Below are positions 1 to 8,239 of a DNA stretch of 44,809 nt, one piece after another. The first letter of the stretch is position 1. Each line of letters opens with the position of its first letter. Below the pieces are notes generated by a model. It ran no database searches. It was not told the DNA's origin and saw nothing but the letters and a program-made list of their open reading frames with translations. The position numbers and the translations under genes were made by a program. Source of the DNA: Candidatus Omnitrophota bacterium (GTDB lineage: Bacteria > Omnitrophota > Gorgyraeia > Zapsychrales > Aceulaceae); the NCBI GenBank assembly GCA_028693815.1, contig JAQUUP010000016.1, forward strand, positions 1 to 44,809, given 5' to 3'.

Positions 1-288
1 TTACAAAATGTTTTCCATCAGAAGAAAAATATGGACTTGTATCGCAGATGAGACGTGCGGCTGTTTCCGTTTGTGCGAATATTGTTGAGGGATACAAGGG
101 TAGAAGTAAAAAAAGATTACGCGCGGTTTATTGTTATTGCTGACGGATCGCTTGAAGAGTTGAAATATTATTTTATTTTAGGTAAAGATTTAAAATATAT
201 TCAAGAATCAGATTTTCAAGATTTAAATAAAATATCCGATGAAGTCGGAAGAATGCTTAAAGGATTTCACAAAACACTTATAGCTTAA
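1..288 (+). pseudogene. S23-type four-helix-bundle protein, copy 1, frameshifted and cut by window edge
   Basis: Reading from base 3 gives a typical S23/IVS four-helix-bundle core: [20 protein letters not shown], then [14 protein letters not shown]. The frame then runs into a run of seven A's near 108-117. The family pattern resumes one frame over as [19 protein letters not shown] and continues to the stop at 286-288. Removing one A restores one continuous protein, so this is either a real one-base lesion or a homopolymer sequencing error. The N-terminal helix lies outside the window. The family was first found as ORFs in 23S rRNA intervening sequences and forms pentameric helical bundles related to Avd. 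Its molecular role is unknown. Three other copies lie in this window. Confidence 0.8.
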
Positions 289-309
289 AACTTATTACTT
301 ATAACTTTT
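275..309. repeat. Right-hand 7-nt degenerate array of S23 copy 1
   Basis: Seven-nucleotide units run CACTTAT, AGCTTAA, AACTTAT, TACTTAT, AACTTTT. The array overlaps the last codons and stop of the S23 gene and ends just before the ribosome binding site of the radical SAM gene. By analogy with the other copies, an inverted partner array is expected upstream of the window start. Confidence 0.6.
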
Positions 310-324
310 AGAATTGGAGATCAA

Positions 325-1791
325 ATGAAAGTTTTATTTTTGACACCACCGATTGCAGGATGGGTAACCCATGGAGACCATAAAGCACCAAATCAATATT
401 ATGCACAATTGGCAGCGTACGTTCGGTCAAAAAAAATAGCTGAGCCTGTCGTGCTAGATTGCAAAGCACTTGATTTGAATTATGATCAAATGATCACAGA
501 AGTTAAAAAGATTAATCCTGATTTAGTTGTTATGGGAGACTTGCTTCACTCCTCAGGCGGTCTTGCTATTATTTGGCATTTTAATGAAAGCACAAGGCTT
601 ATTAAAGAGTCTTTGCCTGATACTAAGATTGCGGTTGGCGGGCTTTGGTATTCTGCTATTTATGAGCTTGAAATGAAAAAGAATCCACAATTAGATTTTG
701 TTATGGTTGGTGAAGGCGAGCTGACACTTGAAGATTTGATTAATAATTTGAAAGATAAGAAAAAAGAATTTAAGGATATCGACGGACTTGTTTCAAGAGG
801 TGATGATGGAAAAATTCACATTGGACCTCATCGAGGGCTTATTCCAGATATCAATGTGCTTCCTATGCCGGCTTATGATTTGTTCCCAATGGATAAATAT
901 GTGGGCCACACATATTGGAAGCCATTTGCAGAGCTTATGACGTCCCGCGGATGTCCAGGGGGATGTAACTTTTGTTATGAGTGGAGCATGTATGATCCTC
1001 GATTTAGTAAAACAGATTTTGTTTCTTGGCGAGGTTTTTCAGCTGAGCGTATTTGTAATGAGCTTGATCTTTTAGAAAAAACATATGGTGTTAATGTTGT
1101 TGTTATCCAAGATGATGCTTTTAATGTGGATCGAAATAAGGTTAAAGAATTTTGTGAGGAGAAAATTAGACGAGGTAATCAGGTTAATTGGATTTGTCTC
1201 GGACGTGCAGACGATTGGGCGAATCAGCTAGATCTTGTTCCTTTGATGGCAAAAGCTGGATTTTTCATGGGGCTGGTTGGCATTGAAGTGTCAACGGACG
1301 AAGAGCTTAAAGCTTTAGGAAAAGGAGTAACAATCGCACAAATCAAAAAAACTGTTTCAACTTTTCGGGAAAATAATGTTGCGACTGTTGGAACAGTTTT
1401 GATTGGACTTGAAGAAGATGATGAGGCGGCGATTAAAAAACGTTTAGAAGTGGCTGAAAGTATTGATCCGGATATTTTAGCGTTAGATTATGTGATCCCT
1501 GTTCCTGGTTCGCAGCCATGGGTTAAGGCTATTGAGAACGGATGGATCGATCCAGAAAATATTGATATTAAAACTTGGGATTTTCATCATCCAATTGTTC
1601 CCACGAAACATTTAACAATTGCTGATGTTGGGCGACTTGGAGGATGGTGCATGCGAGAATTTTATTCTAAGCCAGAGAGAATCCACCGTATTATGGAAAG
1701 CGATTATAGTGATCTGGTTAAGCTTTGCGTTAAAGATTTTATGAGCAATATTGCAAAGTTTGAGGCTGCCTCGAAAGGAGATAAAAGTTGA
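325..1791 (+). CDS. B12-binding-like radical SAM protein
   Basis: A 488-residue radical SAM enzyme. The N-terminal 150 or so residues have the Rossmann-like fold of cobalamin-binding radical SAM proteins, with a GDLLHSSGG segment near residue 72 and VGEGE at 128-132. The strict B12-ligand motif DxHxxG is not exact. The 4Fe-4S cluster motif CxxxCxxC is intact at C210, C214 and C217 (SRGCPGGCNFC). The family cleaves S-adenosylmethionine to a radical for methylations, rearrangements or cyclisations of unactivated carbon. GGAG lies just before the ATG. It is the first gene of the polyketide-like cluster and overlaps the next gene (TGATG), so the two are probably co-translated. The substrate is unknown; acting on the polyketide or its carrier-bound chain is an inference from context. 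Confidence 0.85.
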   Translation: MKVLFLTPPIAGWVTHGDHKAPNQYYAQLAAYVRSKKIAEPVVLDCKALDLNYDQMITEVKKINPDLVVMGDLLHSSGGLAIIWHFNESTRLIKESLPDTKIAVGGLWYSAIYELEMKKNPQLDFVMVGEGELTLEDLINNLKDKKKEFKDIDGLVSRGDDGKIHIGPHRGLIPDINVLPMPAYDLFPMDKYVGHTYWKPFAELMTSRGCPGGCNFCYEWSMYDPRFSKTDFVSWRGFSAERICNELDLLEKTYGVNVVVIQDDAFNVDRNKVKEFCEEKIRRGNQVNWICLGRADDWANQLDLVPLMAKAGFFMGLVGIEVSTDEELKALGKGVTIAQIKKTVSTFRENNVATVGTVLIGLEEDDEAAIKKRLEVAESIDPDILALDYVIPVPGSQPWVKAIENGWIDPENIDIKTWDFHHPIVPTKHLTIADVGRLGGWCMREFYSKPERIHRIMESDYSDLVKLCVKDFMSNIAKFEAASKGDKS

Positions 1792-2078
1792 TGTCTGATA
1801 TAAAAGAAGAAATGCTCTGGGATGTGAAAATCCAAAAGAAATATGAAGAGATGATTTCAAAAATTCCTTTGTTTCATCGTGAAATTATTAATCAAGTTGT
1901 TCCAATAAAATCTCAAGATAACGCTAAGCAAAGAGGTTCTTCTGTGATTGAAGAGAAAGATGTTGTTTCAGCATTTTTGACTGAGGTTCCAAAAGCATTT
2001 TATAGCTTAATGATTCGCTTGATGGACGAAGTTGGATTTGATTACAAGGAATTGATATCAAATGGGAGCAAGAAATAA
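1791..2078 (+). CDS. Small PCP_red-like domain protein
   Basis: About 95 residues. The C-terminal half (RGSSVIEEKDVVSAF then LTEVPKAFYSLM) resembles the PCP_red domain first seen at the C-terminus of light-independent protochlorophyllide reductase subunit B. That small helical domain also turns up next to radical SAM and FeS proteins. I place the start at the ATG that overlaps the upstream stop (TGATG); a TTG one codon earlier is possible. Tight coupling to the radical SAM gene suggests it is that enzyme's accessory or FeS-handling partner, which is inference. No cysteines are visible, so it is unlikely to hold a cluster by itself. Confidence 0.6.
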   Translation: MSDIKEEMLWDVKIQKKYEEMISKIPLFHREIINQVVPIKSQDNAKQRGSSVIEEKDVVSAFLTEVPKAFYSLMIRLMDEVGFDYKELISNGSKK

Positions 2079-3074
2079 ATGAATGTTGCTGTTGTTGGAG
2101 CAGGGGCTATTGGCTCGACGGTTGCGGCTTATTTGCATAAAGCTGGTGTTGATGTAACGCTTATCGGGCGTGCGAGTCAAGTGGATGTGATTAAAGAAAA
2201 TGGATTAAAAATTTCTGGAGTACGAGGACAGGAAGTTTTTTATCTTCCCGTTGATACCGAACTTCGAGAAGAATTCTCCCTAGTTATTTTTACGACGAAA
2301 ACACAGGATGTCACAGATGCCTGTCGGGCGAATTATGATTTTTTAGAACACAGTATTATTTTGACAACACAAAACGGTGTGCAGTCTGATAGTATGATCA
2401 GTGTTCATGTCGAAAAGGAAAAGGTGATATCTAGCATTGTGATGTTTGGTGCGACTTATGTTAAAGAAGGTGAGATTGTTTTTAATTTTGAAGGTGACTG
2501 GATTATTGGCAAACCTTATATGCCAAATGGCATGATTGTTGAAGATGTTTCAAAAATGCTGTCAAAAGCATTCTCGGTTATTATTACCGATGACATTGTT
2601 GGGATGAAGTGGCTTAAGCTTTTTGTAAATTTTAACAATTGCATTCCAGCTTTGGTTGGAAAATCGATGCAGGAAACTTTTGCTGATATGGATTTGTGTC
2701 GATTAAGTATTCGGCTTTTAAAAGAGGGCATTGATATTGTTAGCCGGGCGAGAATTGAGCTGGTGTCGTTGCCTAATTTTCCGGTTGATCGTATTTATGG
2801 GCTTTCTAAGATGCCTGAAGATCAAGCGGCAGGTATTATTAATCAGACTCTGACGACTCTTAGCAAAGAACCTTTGTATGGTTCGATTTTGCAAAGTATT
2901 ATTAGAAAAAAGAAAAGTGAAATAGAATTTATTAACGGTGAGGTCGATGTTCTTTCTAAACAGATTGGCACACGTGCACCGCTTAATCGCAAAGTTGTTG
3001 ATTTAGTTAATCAGGTTGAACAAAGTGGTAAGTTTTTTACTTTTGATGAAGTTAAGAAAGAATTTGGATTATAA
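2079..3074 (+). CDS. PanE/ApbA-family 2-dehydropantoate 2-reductase-like oxidoreductase
   Basis: A 331-residue NAD(P)H-dependent ketoacid reductase of the ketopantoate reductase family. The dinucleotide-binding GAGAIGSTVAAYL motif starts at residue 7, and the catalytic-domain segment MKWLKLFVNFNN (Lys and Asn as in PanE) is present. The ATG follows the upstream TAA directly. True PanE makes pantoate for coenzyme A. Inside a cluster with KS, CLF, ACP and cyclases, this copy may instead reduce a keto group or tailor the product. Sequence alone cannot separate the two, and coaD lies 24 kb away in another operon. The family call is secure; the substrate is open. Confidence 0.8.
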   Translation: MNVAVVGAGAIGSTVAAYLHKAGVDVTLIGRASQVDVIKENGLKISGVRGQEVFYLPVDTELREEFSLVIFTTKTQDVTDACRANYDFLEHSIILTTQNGVQSDSMISVHVEKEKVISSIVMFGATYVKEGEIVFNFEGDWIIGKPYMPNGMIVEDVSKMLSKAFSVIITDDIVGMKWLKLFVNFNNCIPALVGKSMQETFADMDLCRLSIRLLKEGIDIVSRARIELVSLPNFPVDRIYGLSKMPEDQAAGIINQTLTTLSKEPLYGSILQSIIRKKKSEIEFINGEVDVLSKQIGTRAPLNRKVVDLVNQVEQSGKFFTFDEVKKEFGL

Positions 3075-3081
3075 ATCATTG

Positions 3082-3172
3082 ATCCCGACACCCTTCGGTT
3101 GCGGGATAAATTCGCAGACGGCCTTTGGCCTATGTTTTAAAAAAGTTAAGTTTTTTAAAGCATCTGCTTATT
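3082..3172 (+). repeat. Hairpin cassette A (upstream of ketosynthase)
   Basis: A first hairpin ATCCCG...CGGGAT (3082-3107) is followed by AAATTC (3108-3113). A larger hairpin then has outer arms GCAGA (3114-3118) and TCTGC (3163-3167) and an inner A/T-rich inverted repeat. It ends shortly before the SD GAAGGAG of the ketosynthase gene. It shares its architecture with the cassettes at 7600, 10160, 19148, 22988, 25794 and 41667. Confidence 0.6.
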
Positions 3173-3187
3173 GAAGGAGATTAAAAA

Positions 3188-4447
3188 ATGGCAAGACGAG
3201 TAGTGGTAACAGGGGTTGGCGTTATTGCGCCTAATGGAGTGGGTAACGAAGCCTGCTGGAATGGAATGGTCAATGGTGTTTCTGGCATTAAGCGTGTGAC
3301 CGAATTTGATGTGTCAATGTTTATGACGCAAATTGCAGCTCAAGTCCGAGATTTTGATCCGATTAAACTAGGATTAACGCACGACGAGGCGCTTCGCATG
3401 GACAGGTATGTTCAATTCGCTGTTGTGGCTGCGCGCATGGCTTTAGAAGATTCTAAATTAAGTTTAGAGGCTGTTGACAGAGAGCGCATGGGAGTATCTT
3501 TGGCAAATGCAATTTGTGGAACAAAATATATGGAAGAAGAATTTGCTCTTGTAACCGATAGCGGAAAAGATGCGATTGATCCAGTAAAAGTTCGCCCGGA
3601 TCTTTATGACGCTGCAATGTTTAATACACCGTCGAGTGAAATTTCTGCAAAGTATGGACTTAAGGGAATTTGCAACACAATTTCTACTGGTTGCACGGCT
3701 GGAACAGATTCTGTTGGTTTTTCTTTTGAAGCGATCCGTGATGGTGATGCTGATATTATGATTACAGGTGCTAGTGAGGCGCCGATTACGCCGATTACAT
3801 TCGGCGCGTTTGATGTGGTTAACGTTTTAGCGACTCGTAACCATGAACCAGAAAAAGCATCTAGGCCTTTTGATAATGAGAGAAATGGGTTTGTTATTTC
3901 TGAGGGGTGTGGGATTCTTGTTCTTGAGGATCTTGAGCATGCCAAAAAACGTGGGGCAAAGATTTATTGCGAAGTCATTGGTTTTGGAACAACATGTAAT
4001 GCGTATCATATGACCGATCTTCCGTCAGATGGAGAGCCTATGAAAGATTGCATTTGCCTGGCAATGGACGATGCTGGAATAAAGCCAAAAGAAATCGATT
4101 ATATCAATGCGCACGGTTCATCGACAAGACAAAATGATGTGTTTGAAACGAATGCTTATAAGATGGCTTTAGGTGATCAAGCTTATAAAATTCCAATTAG
4201 TTCTTTGAAGTCAATGATTGGTCATCCTTTAGCAGGAGCTAACGGCGTGGAACTGGCCATTGGAGCACTTATTTTTGAGCGCAATATCTTGCCACCAACG
4301 ATTAATCAAACGACGCCAGATCCAGATTGTGATTTAGATTATGTTCCAAATGTGGCACGAGAAAAGGTCGTTAATTGTATGCTTAAAACATCAAGCGGTT
4401 TTTCCGGTGTTCATTCGGCAATGGTTTTAAGGCGATATGAAGGTTAA
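3188..4447 (+). CDS. Ketosynthase alpha (FabF-type beta-ketoacyl-ACP synthase)
   Basis: A 419-residue thiolase-fold condensing enzyme. The catalytic Cys-His-His triad is intact: C169 in STGCTAG, H309 in NAHGSST and H346 in SMIGHPLAG. It catalyses decarboxylative Claisen condensation of malonyl-ACP with an acyl chain. The next gene is a ketosynthase homologue with all catalytic residues lost. An ACP and two cyclase-type genes follow, so this is best read as the KS-alpha half of a type II polyketide synthase rather than a housekeeping FabF. A strong GAAGGAG SD precedes the ATG, downstream of hairpin cassette A. The alternative, a fatty-acid KAS II, is less likely because of the paired chain-length factor. 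Confidence 0.9.
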   Translation: MARRVVVTGVGVIAPNGVGNEACWNGMVNGVSGIKRVTEFDVSMFMTQIAAQVRDFDPIKLGLTHDEALRMDRYVQFAVVAARMALEDSKLSLEAVDRERMGVSLANAICGTKYMEEEFALVTDSGKDAIDPVKVRPDLYDAAMFNTPSSEISAKYGLKGICNTISTGCTAGTDSVGFSFEAIRDGDADIMITGASEAPITPITFGAFDVVNVLATRNHEPEKASRPFDNERNGFVISEGCGILVLEDLEHAKKRGAKIYCEVIGFGTTCNAYHMTDLPSDGEPMKDCICLAMDDAGIKPKEIDYINAHGSSTRQNDVFETNAYKMALGDQAYKIPISSLKSMIGHPLAGANGVELAIGALIFERNILPPTINQTTPDPDCDLDYVPNVAREKVVNCMLKTSSGFSGVHSAMVLRRYEG

Positions 4448-4464
4448 ATGAAAGGTAATAACAG

Positions 4465-5697
4465 ATGAAAAAGATTTCTATTACAGGTTTAGGGATTGTC
4501 ACTCCAAGCGGTATTGATAAAAGAAAATTTTGGGCTAATATTAAGGCCGGACGTTCTGCTGTTAAAACAATTGAGCGTTTTGAATCTTCTCGATATCCGT
4601 CTCATATTGCAGGGCAAGTTCACGAGTTGGATGCTTATAGCAATGTGTCGTCACGCCTTTTAAAGAAAATTGATTTGTTTTCTCATATGGCATTGGTGGC
4701 TTCAGAAATTTCTTTAAAAGATGCGGGCATTGATATGGCTAAAGAGAATTTGAAGCGTGCTGGTATTTTTGCGGGCAATGCGATTGGTGGATGGCTTTAT
4801 GCTGAGACAGAGCTTCGAGATATGTATTTAGAGGGACGTGAGGGTGTTAGTCCTTTTATGGCATCGGCTTGGTTTCCAGCAGCACCGCAAGGGCAGATTT
4901 CAATTCATTATCAAATTAAAGGATATTCAAAGACGATTGTTTCTGACCGAGCAAGTTCTTTGATGGCGATTGCTTATGGGGCAAAGAATTTAAATGATGG
5001 CAAAAATGATTTTATTCTCGCCGGTGGAATGGAAGCGCCAGTGTCTCCTTATGGGCTTTTGTGTTGCAACACCTCCGGTGTTTTAACAAAACGCAATGAT
5101 ACGCCGGAGACTGCTTATCGTCCGTTTGATAAAACGCGGGATGGAATGGCGATTGCCGAAGGTGCCGGTATTTTGATTCTTGAAACGGAGGAGCGTGCAA
5201 AAAAACGAGGGGCAACTGTTTATGGAAATATTATTGGTTATGGAACAACGACGGATGGAGTTGATCGTATTGAGCCGGCTAAAGATGGTTTTGAGCTAAG
5301 TCGTGCGATTCAAATGGCATTAAAAGACGCAAATCTTGAACCAAATCAAATTGATTATATTTGTGCTGATGGGGCGGGTACGCAAATCGGTGATGTGACA
5401 GAGACGTTGGGTATCAAAAAAGCGTTTGGTCCGCATGCTAAGAAGATTCCTGTTTCAGCGCCAAAATCTATTTTTGGAAATATGTTAGGGGCCTGCGGGT
5501 CTGTGGATGTGGCAACAACACTTTTGGCAATGGAACATAATCTTGTTCCTCCGACGATCAATTTACAGAATCCAGATCCTGAATGCGATTTGGATTATTG
5601 CGCGAATGGCGCTCAGGAAAAAGAAATTAAGCGTGCGCTTGTTATTAATCGTGGTCGTGGCGGAATTAACTGTGCATTAATTCTCGAAAGGGGGTAA
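4465..5697 (+). CDS. Ketosynthase beta / chain-length factor (catalytically dead KS homologue)
   Basis: 410 residues, co-linear with the preceding ketosynthase throughout, but all three catalytic positions are replaced. The nucleophile Cys aligns with R162 (SDRASSL in place of a CASS-type motif). The first His is D302 (ADGAGTQ in place of AHGTGT). The second His is N339 (KSIFGN in place of KSxxGH). The structural glycine-rich segments are kept (AEGAGILILE, GACGSVD), so the gene is under selection and not decaying. This is the signature of a KS-beta/CLF that heterodimerises with KS-alpha and sets chain length in type II PKSs. Classical CLFs usually carry Gln at the Cys position, so Arg is unusual. 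It lies 17 nt downstream of the KS-alpha stop. Confidence 0.85.
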   Translation: MKKISITGLGIVTPSGIDKRKFWANIKAGRSAVKTIERFESSRYPSHIAGQVHELDAYSNVSSRLLKKIDLFSHMALVASEISLKDAGIDMAKENLKRAGIFAGNAIGGWLYAETELRDMYLEGREGVSPFMASAWFPAAPQGQISIHYQIKGYSKTIVSDRASSLMAIAYGAKNLNDGKNDFILAGGMEAPVSPYGLLCCNTSGVLTKRNDTPETAYRPFDKTRDGMAIAEGAGILILETEERAKKRGATVYGNIIGYGTTTDGVDRIEPAKDGFELSRAIQMALKDANLEPNQIDYICADGAGTQIGDVTETLGIKKAFGPHAKKIPVSAPKSIFGNMLGACGSVDVATTLLAMEHNLVPPTINLQNPDPECDLDYCANGAQEKEIKRALVINRGRGGINCALILERG

Positions 5698-5699
5698 TT

Positions 5700-5957
5700 T
5701 TGCAATCAAAACCATTTGTTATTTTTATTTTAATTCTTGTCTCATGCTTGGCTATTGTAGGATGGTATTTGTTGGAAGCGCAGATGTCTATGACTAATTC
5801 TGGGGATTATTCTAGCGCTGAAACCATGCATGCACAACAAGGAGTTCAGGACGTAAGAGGAAATAAAAATGCTGAGAATTTTTCACAGTGGTTTGAGCGA
5901 AAAGTTTCGATTGTCGTTAATTTTGTTTTACAGCATATTCCAGTATCTTTTGAATAA
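5700..5957 (+). CDS. Small single-span membrane protein in PKS cluster
   Basis: About 85 residues from a TTG start placed after a GGGGG-rich SD at the end of the CLF gene. Residues 6-24 form one hydrophobic segment (FVIFILILVSCLAIVGWYL). A polar, low-complexity middle and an amphipathic C-terminus follow. I do not recognise a family. It sits between CLF and ACP in the same operon, so it may anchor the synthase at the membrane or be a cluster-specific peptide. Both ideas are inference. The TTG start is uncertain. Confidence 0.5.
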   Translation: MQSKPFVIFILILVSCLAIVGWYLLEAQMSMTNSGDYSSAETMHAQQGVQDVRGNKNAENFSQWFERKVSIVVNFVLQHIPVSFE

Positions 5958-5981
5958 ATAAAATAAATGAAAGGAAAAAAA

Positions 5982-6218
5982 ATGAGTTTAGAAGAAAAAG
6001 TAAAAGCAGTTTTTAAAGATGTTTTGGAAATTGGACCAGAAGAAATTAAGCCAGACGAGAAGATGGATATTTGCTTGGGGCTTGATTCAACGGAAATGGT
6101 TGAGATTACTGTCGCACTAAAAAGGGCATTTAATTTGGATATTCCAAACAATGGATTTAAAAAAACATTGACGTTTAATGAGCTTGTTGAATCAATAAAG
6201 GCTATGGGAGTCGAATAA
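5982..6218 (+). CDS. Acyl carrier protein
   Basis: A 78-residue four-helix acyl carrier protein. The phosphopantetheine attachment motif is LGLDSTEMVE with Ser36, the usual DSxE form. I start at the second ATG because AAAGGA sits at the right spacing before it; an in-frame ATG 15 bases earlier has no SD. It would carry the growing chain for the KS/CLF pair once charged by a phosphopantetheinyl transferase, which is not in this window. It overlaps the next gene by one base (TAATG). It is the only ACP gene visible in the 45 kb. Confidence 0.9.
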   Translation: MSLEEKVKAVFKDVLEIGPEEIKPDEKMDICLGLDSTEMVEITVALKRAFNLDIPNNGFKKTLTFNELVESIKAMGVE

Positions 6219-7018
6219 TGATTATTGATTTAAGCCTTCCTATCGATGATACGTTAGAGGAAACGCATGGCGCTAAGATTGACCGCATTACGCACTGTGA
6301 AGGGGTTGATCATTTTAATTGGGTTGTGATGGGCAAACAGCCAGGTGGAAAAGAGCGCTTTGAAAAAGGTGAGAGAGTTGTAAGCGCGGATGAAATTCCT
6401 GATGGCGAAATGCTGGGCCTTGAAATTGTTCATTCGTCGGTTCACATGGGAACACATGTGGATGCGCCATATCATTATGGCAGCATGTGTGAAGGTAGGC
6501 CTGCTAAAAAAATTAACGATGTTCCTTTGGAGTGGTGTTTTTCAGACGGGGTTGTTTTGGATTTTACGCATATGAAATTTCCTCAGACGATTTCTAAAGA
6601 TGATGTTGTTGCAGCGCTTGAGAAAATTCAATATGCATTAAAGCCCTTGGATATTGTTTTGTTTTATACCGGTGGAGATAAGAATTTCGGAAAGCCGGAA
6701 TATATTTCAGAATATCTTGGCGTTGAGCCGCAGGCTGTGGAATATCTTTTAGATCATGGGATTAAGATGATGGGTGTTGATACGTTGGGTTTGGACAAGC
6801 CATGTTTTGGAATGTTTAAAGAATTTTTAGATACGCGACAAAAAGATAAGATTTGGCCGTCACATTTTCTTGGGCGCAAAAGAGAATTTTGCCACATGGA
6901 ACGATTGGCCAATTTGGGTGCGATTCCAAAACCATTTGGATTTAAAATATCGTGTCTGCCTGTTAAAATTCGAGAGGCCGGTGCTGGTTGGTGCCGTGCA
7001 GTCGCTATTTTAGATTAA
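6218..7018 (+). CDS. PF04199 cyclase-family metal-dependent hydrolase/cyclase
   Basis: 266 residues with the family signature HxGTHxDxPxH (H76, H80, D82, H86: VHMGTHVDAPYH), which binds a divalent metal. The family includes kynurenine formamidases and also cyclase-annotated proteins of aromatic polyketide clusters. Its translational coupling to the ACP gene (one-base overlap) and the nearby KS/CLF favour a role in ring closure or product hydrolysis in the polyketide pathway. No tryptophan-catabolism genes are nearby. The family is certain; the reaction is inferred. Confidence 0.85.
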   Translation: MIIDLSLPIDDTLEETHGAKIDRITHCEGVDHFNWVVMGKQPGGKERFEKGERVVSADEIPDGEMLGLEIVHSSVHMGTHVDAPYHYGSMCEGRPAKKINDVPLEWCFSDGVVLDFTHMKFPQTISKDDVVAALEKIQYALKPLDIVLFYTGGDKNFGKPEYISEYLGVEPQAVEYLLDHGIKMMGVDTLGLDKPCFGMFKEFLDTRQKDKIWPSHFLGRKREFCHMERLANLGAIPKPFGFKISCLPVKIREAGAGWCRAVAILD

Positions 7019-7070
7019 ATAAAGTGGCGACCGTTTAAAATGTGGAAACCTTAAAACAAGAGGAGGAGAA

Positions 7071-7586
7071 ATGAATTGTCCAGCATGTAAAACAGAAATG
7101 GTTGAGAAAGATTTTGGAGGTACCAAAGTAGACGTTTGCGAGAACGGATGCAAAGGAATTTGGTTTGATTGGCTTGAATTAGAAAAATTAGATGAAAAAC
7201 ATGAAGGTCTTGGTAAGGCTTTAGACGAGGCACTTGGAAGTGATCGACATAAGGATGATAATCGAGGGCAAATTGCTTGTTCAAAATGTAATCAGTTGAT
7301 GGTGGCCCATCTTTATAAGGCATCAAAAATGGTTACAGTTGACGAGTGTTATGCTTGTGGCGGATTCTTTTTAGATTCTGGTGAGCTTGAAGTTATCAGA
7401 GAAAGCTTTATGGATGAGAAAAGCAGAGAAGAATATGTTGCTCAGCTTTTAGCACAAGAGCCGGCTTATCTTGAATTTTACAACACTCTTGATGAGAAAA
7501 AGAAAAGCATTAATCCTGGAGCTGTTAAACGGGCTGCTGCTATTAATAAAGTTGTCGATATCATTACAAGCAAGTTTAGCGCGTAA
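7071..7586 (+). CDS. Zinc-ribbon (zf-TFIIB-type) protein
   Basis: 171 residues with two zinc-ribbon units. The first is CPAC...CENGC near residues 3-27 and the second is CSKC...CYACGG near residues 67-99. Each ends in the family's GIWFDW/GFFLDSGELE element typical of zf-TFIIB domains. The C-terminal third is helical and basic. Such proteins are of unknown function in bacteria. It has a good GAGGAGG SD. It may be a regulator or assembly factor for the cluster, or simply a passenger; nothing in the sequence decides this. Confidence 0.7.
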   Translation: MNCPACKTEMVEKDFGGTKVDVCENGCKGIWFDWLELEKLDEKHEGLGKALDEALGSDRHKDDNRGQIACSKCNQLMVAHLYKASKMVTVDECYACGGFFLDSGELEVIRESFMDEKSREEYVAQLLAQEPAYLEFYNTLDEKKKSINPGAVKRAAAINKVVDIITSKFSA

Positions 7587-7599
7587 GCATTAAACATTG

Positions 7600-7790
7600 A
7601 TTAGTCCCGATTCGACTACTGGGCTGCAGTTTTGAAGGGAATCCTTAACTCGCTTGCGCTTGTTAGGATTAATTCGTCTAACAGTTTTATATTCGACGAG
7701 GCTCTATAAAACTGAGGCTCATTAAAATTCACACGGCTGACTTGACGTCGCCTAAAAGAGGCTCCGTTAAGTTAGACATTCATTGAAAGG
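7600..7790 (+). repeat. Hairpin cassette B (tandem, three hairpins)
   Basis: A hairpin with AATCCTTAAC/GTTAGGATT arms (about 7640-7670) is followed by AATTC. A second hairpin has arms AGTTTTATA/TATAAAACT (7684-7712) and ends in CTCATTA. A second AAATTC unit has arms CTGACTTGACG/CGTTAAGTTAG (7736-7774), ends in TTCATTG, and is followed by the GAAAGGA SD of the aromatase gene. It shows that the ATTC-hairpin-TCATT unit can be chained. It fills the 212-base gap; no gene is seen here. Confidence 0.6.
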
Positions 7791-7798
7791 AATAAATA

Positions 7799-8239
7799 AT
7801 GGGACACACAGTAAATAGTATAGTCATTGATGCACCATATGAAAAAGTTTTTGATACGTCGAATAATATTGAACGCTGGACTGAGCTCTTCGGCGGAGAA
7901 TATGTTAAGGCGGATGTGTTGAGCCGCGTTGGCAATCGCATCGAATTTCGTTTGACAAACAATGAAGGCCAGTCATGGACATCGTTTCGCCTTCTTTATA
8001 AGGAGCATAATTTTGCTTATGCGCAAAAAAATGAACCGACATTTCCGTTTAAGCACATGAAAATTATTTGGCTTTATACAGAAGTTGAAGGTGGGGTTTT
8101 GATGACATGGATCCAGGATTTTGAAGTTGATCCTAAAGCGAAATTTACAGATGCTCAAGTTGTTGCTGGTGTCAATGAACATTCGCAGCATAATTTGAAG
8201 ATTTTTAAAGAAGTTATTGAAAAAGAGGCAGAAGATTAA
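7799..8239 (+). CDS. SRPBCC-family aromatase/cyclase
   Basis: 146 residues of the START/SRPBCC (Bet v1-like) fold. It begins with the characteristic IDAPYEKVFDTSNNIERWTEL helix-grip start and closes with the long C-terminal helix (EHSQHNLKIFKEVIEKEAE). Relatives include the polyketide aromatase/cyclases that bind an ACP-tethered poly-beta-ketone and steer regiospecific ring closure. With KS, CLF, ACP and a second cyclase gene upstream, that role is the natural reading. The family is broad and the function is inferred from neighbours. It overlaps the start of the MFS gene. Confidence 0.8.
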   Translation: MGHTVNSIVIDAPYEKVFDTSNNIERWTELFGGEYVKADVLSRVGNRIEFRLTNNEGQSWTSFRLLYKEHNFAYAQKNEPTFPFKHMKIIWLYTEVEGGVLMTWIQDFEVDPKAKFTDAQVVAGVNEHSQHNLKIFKEVIEKEAED

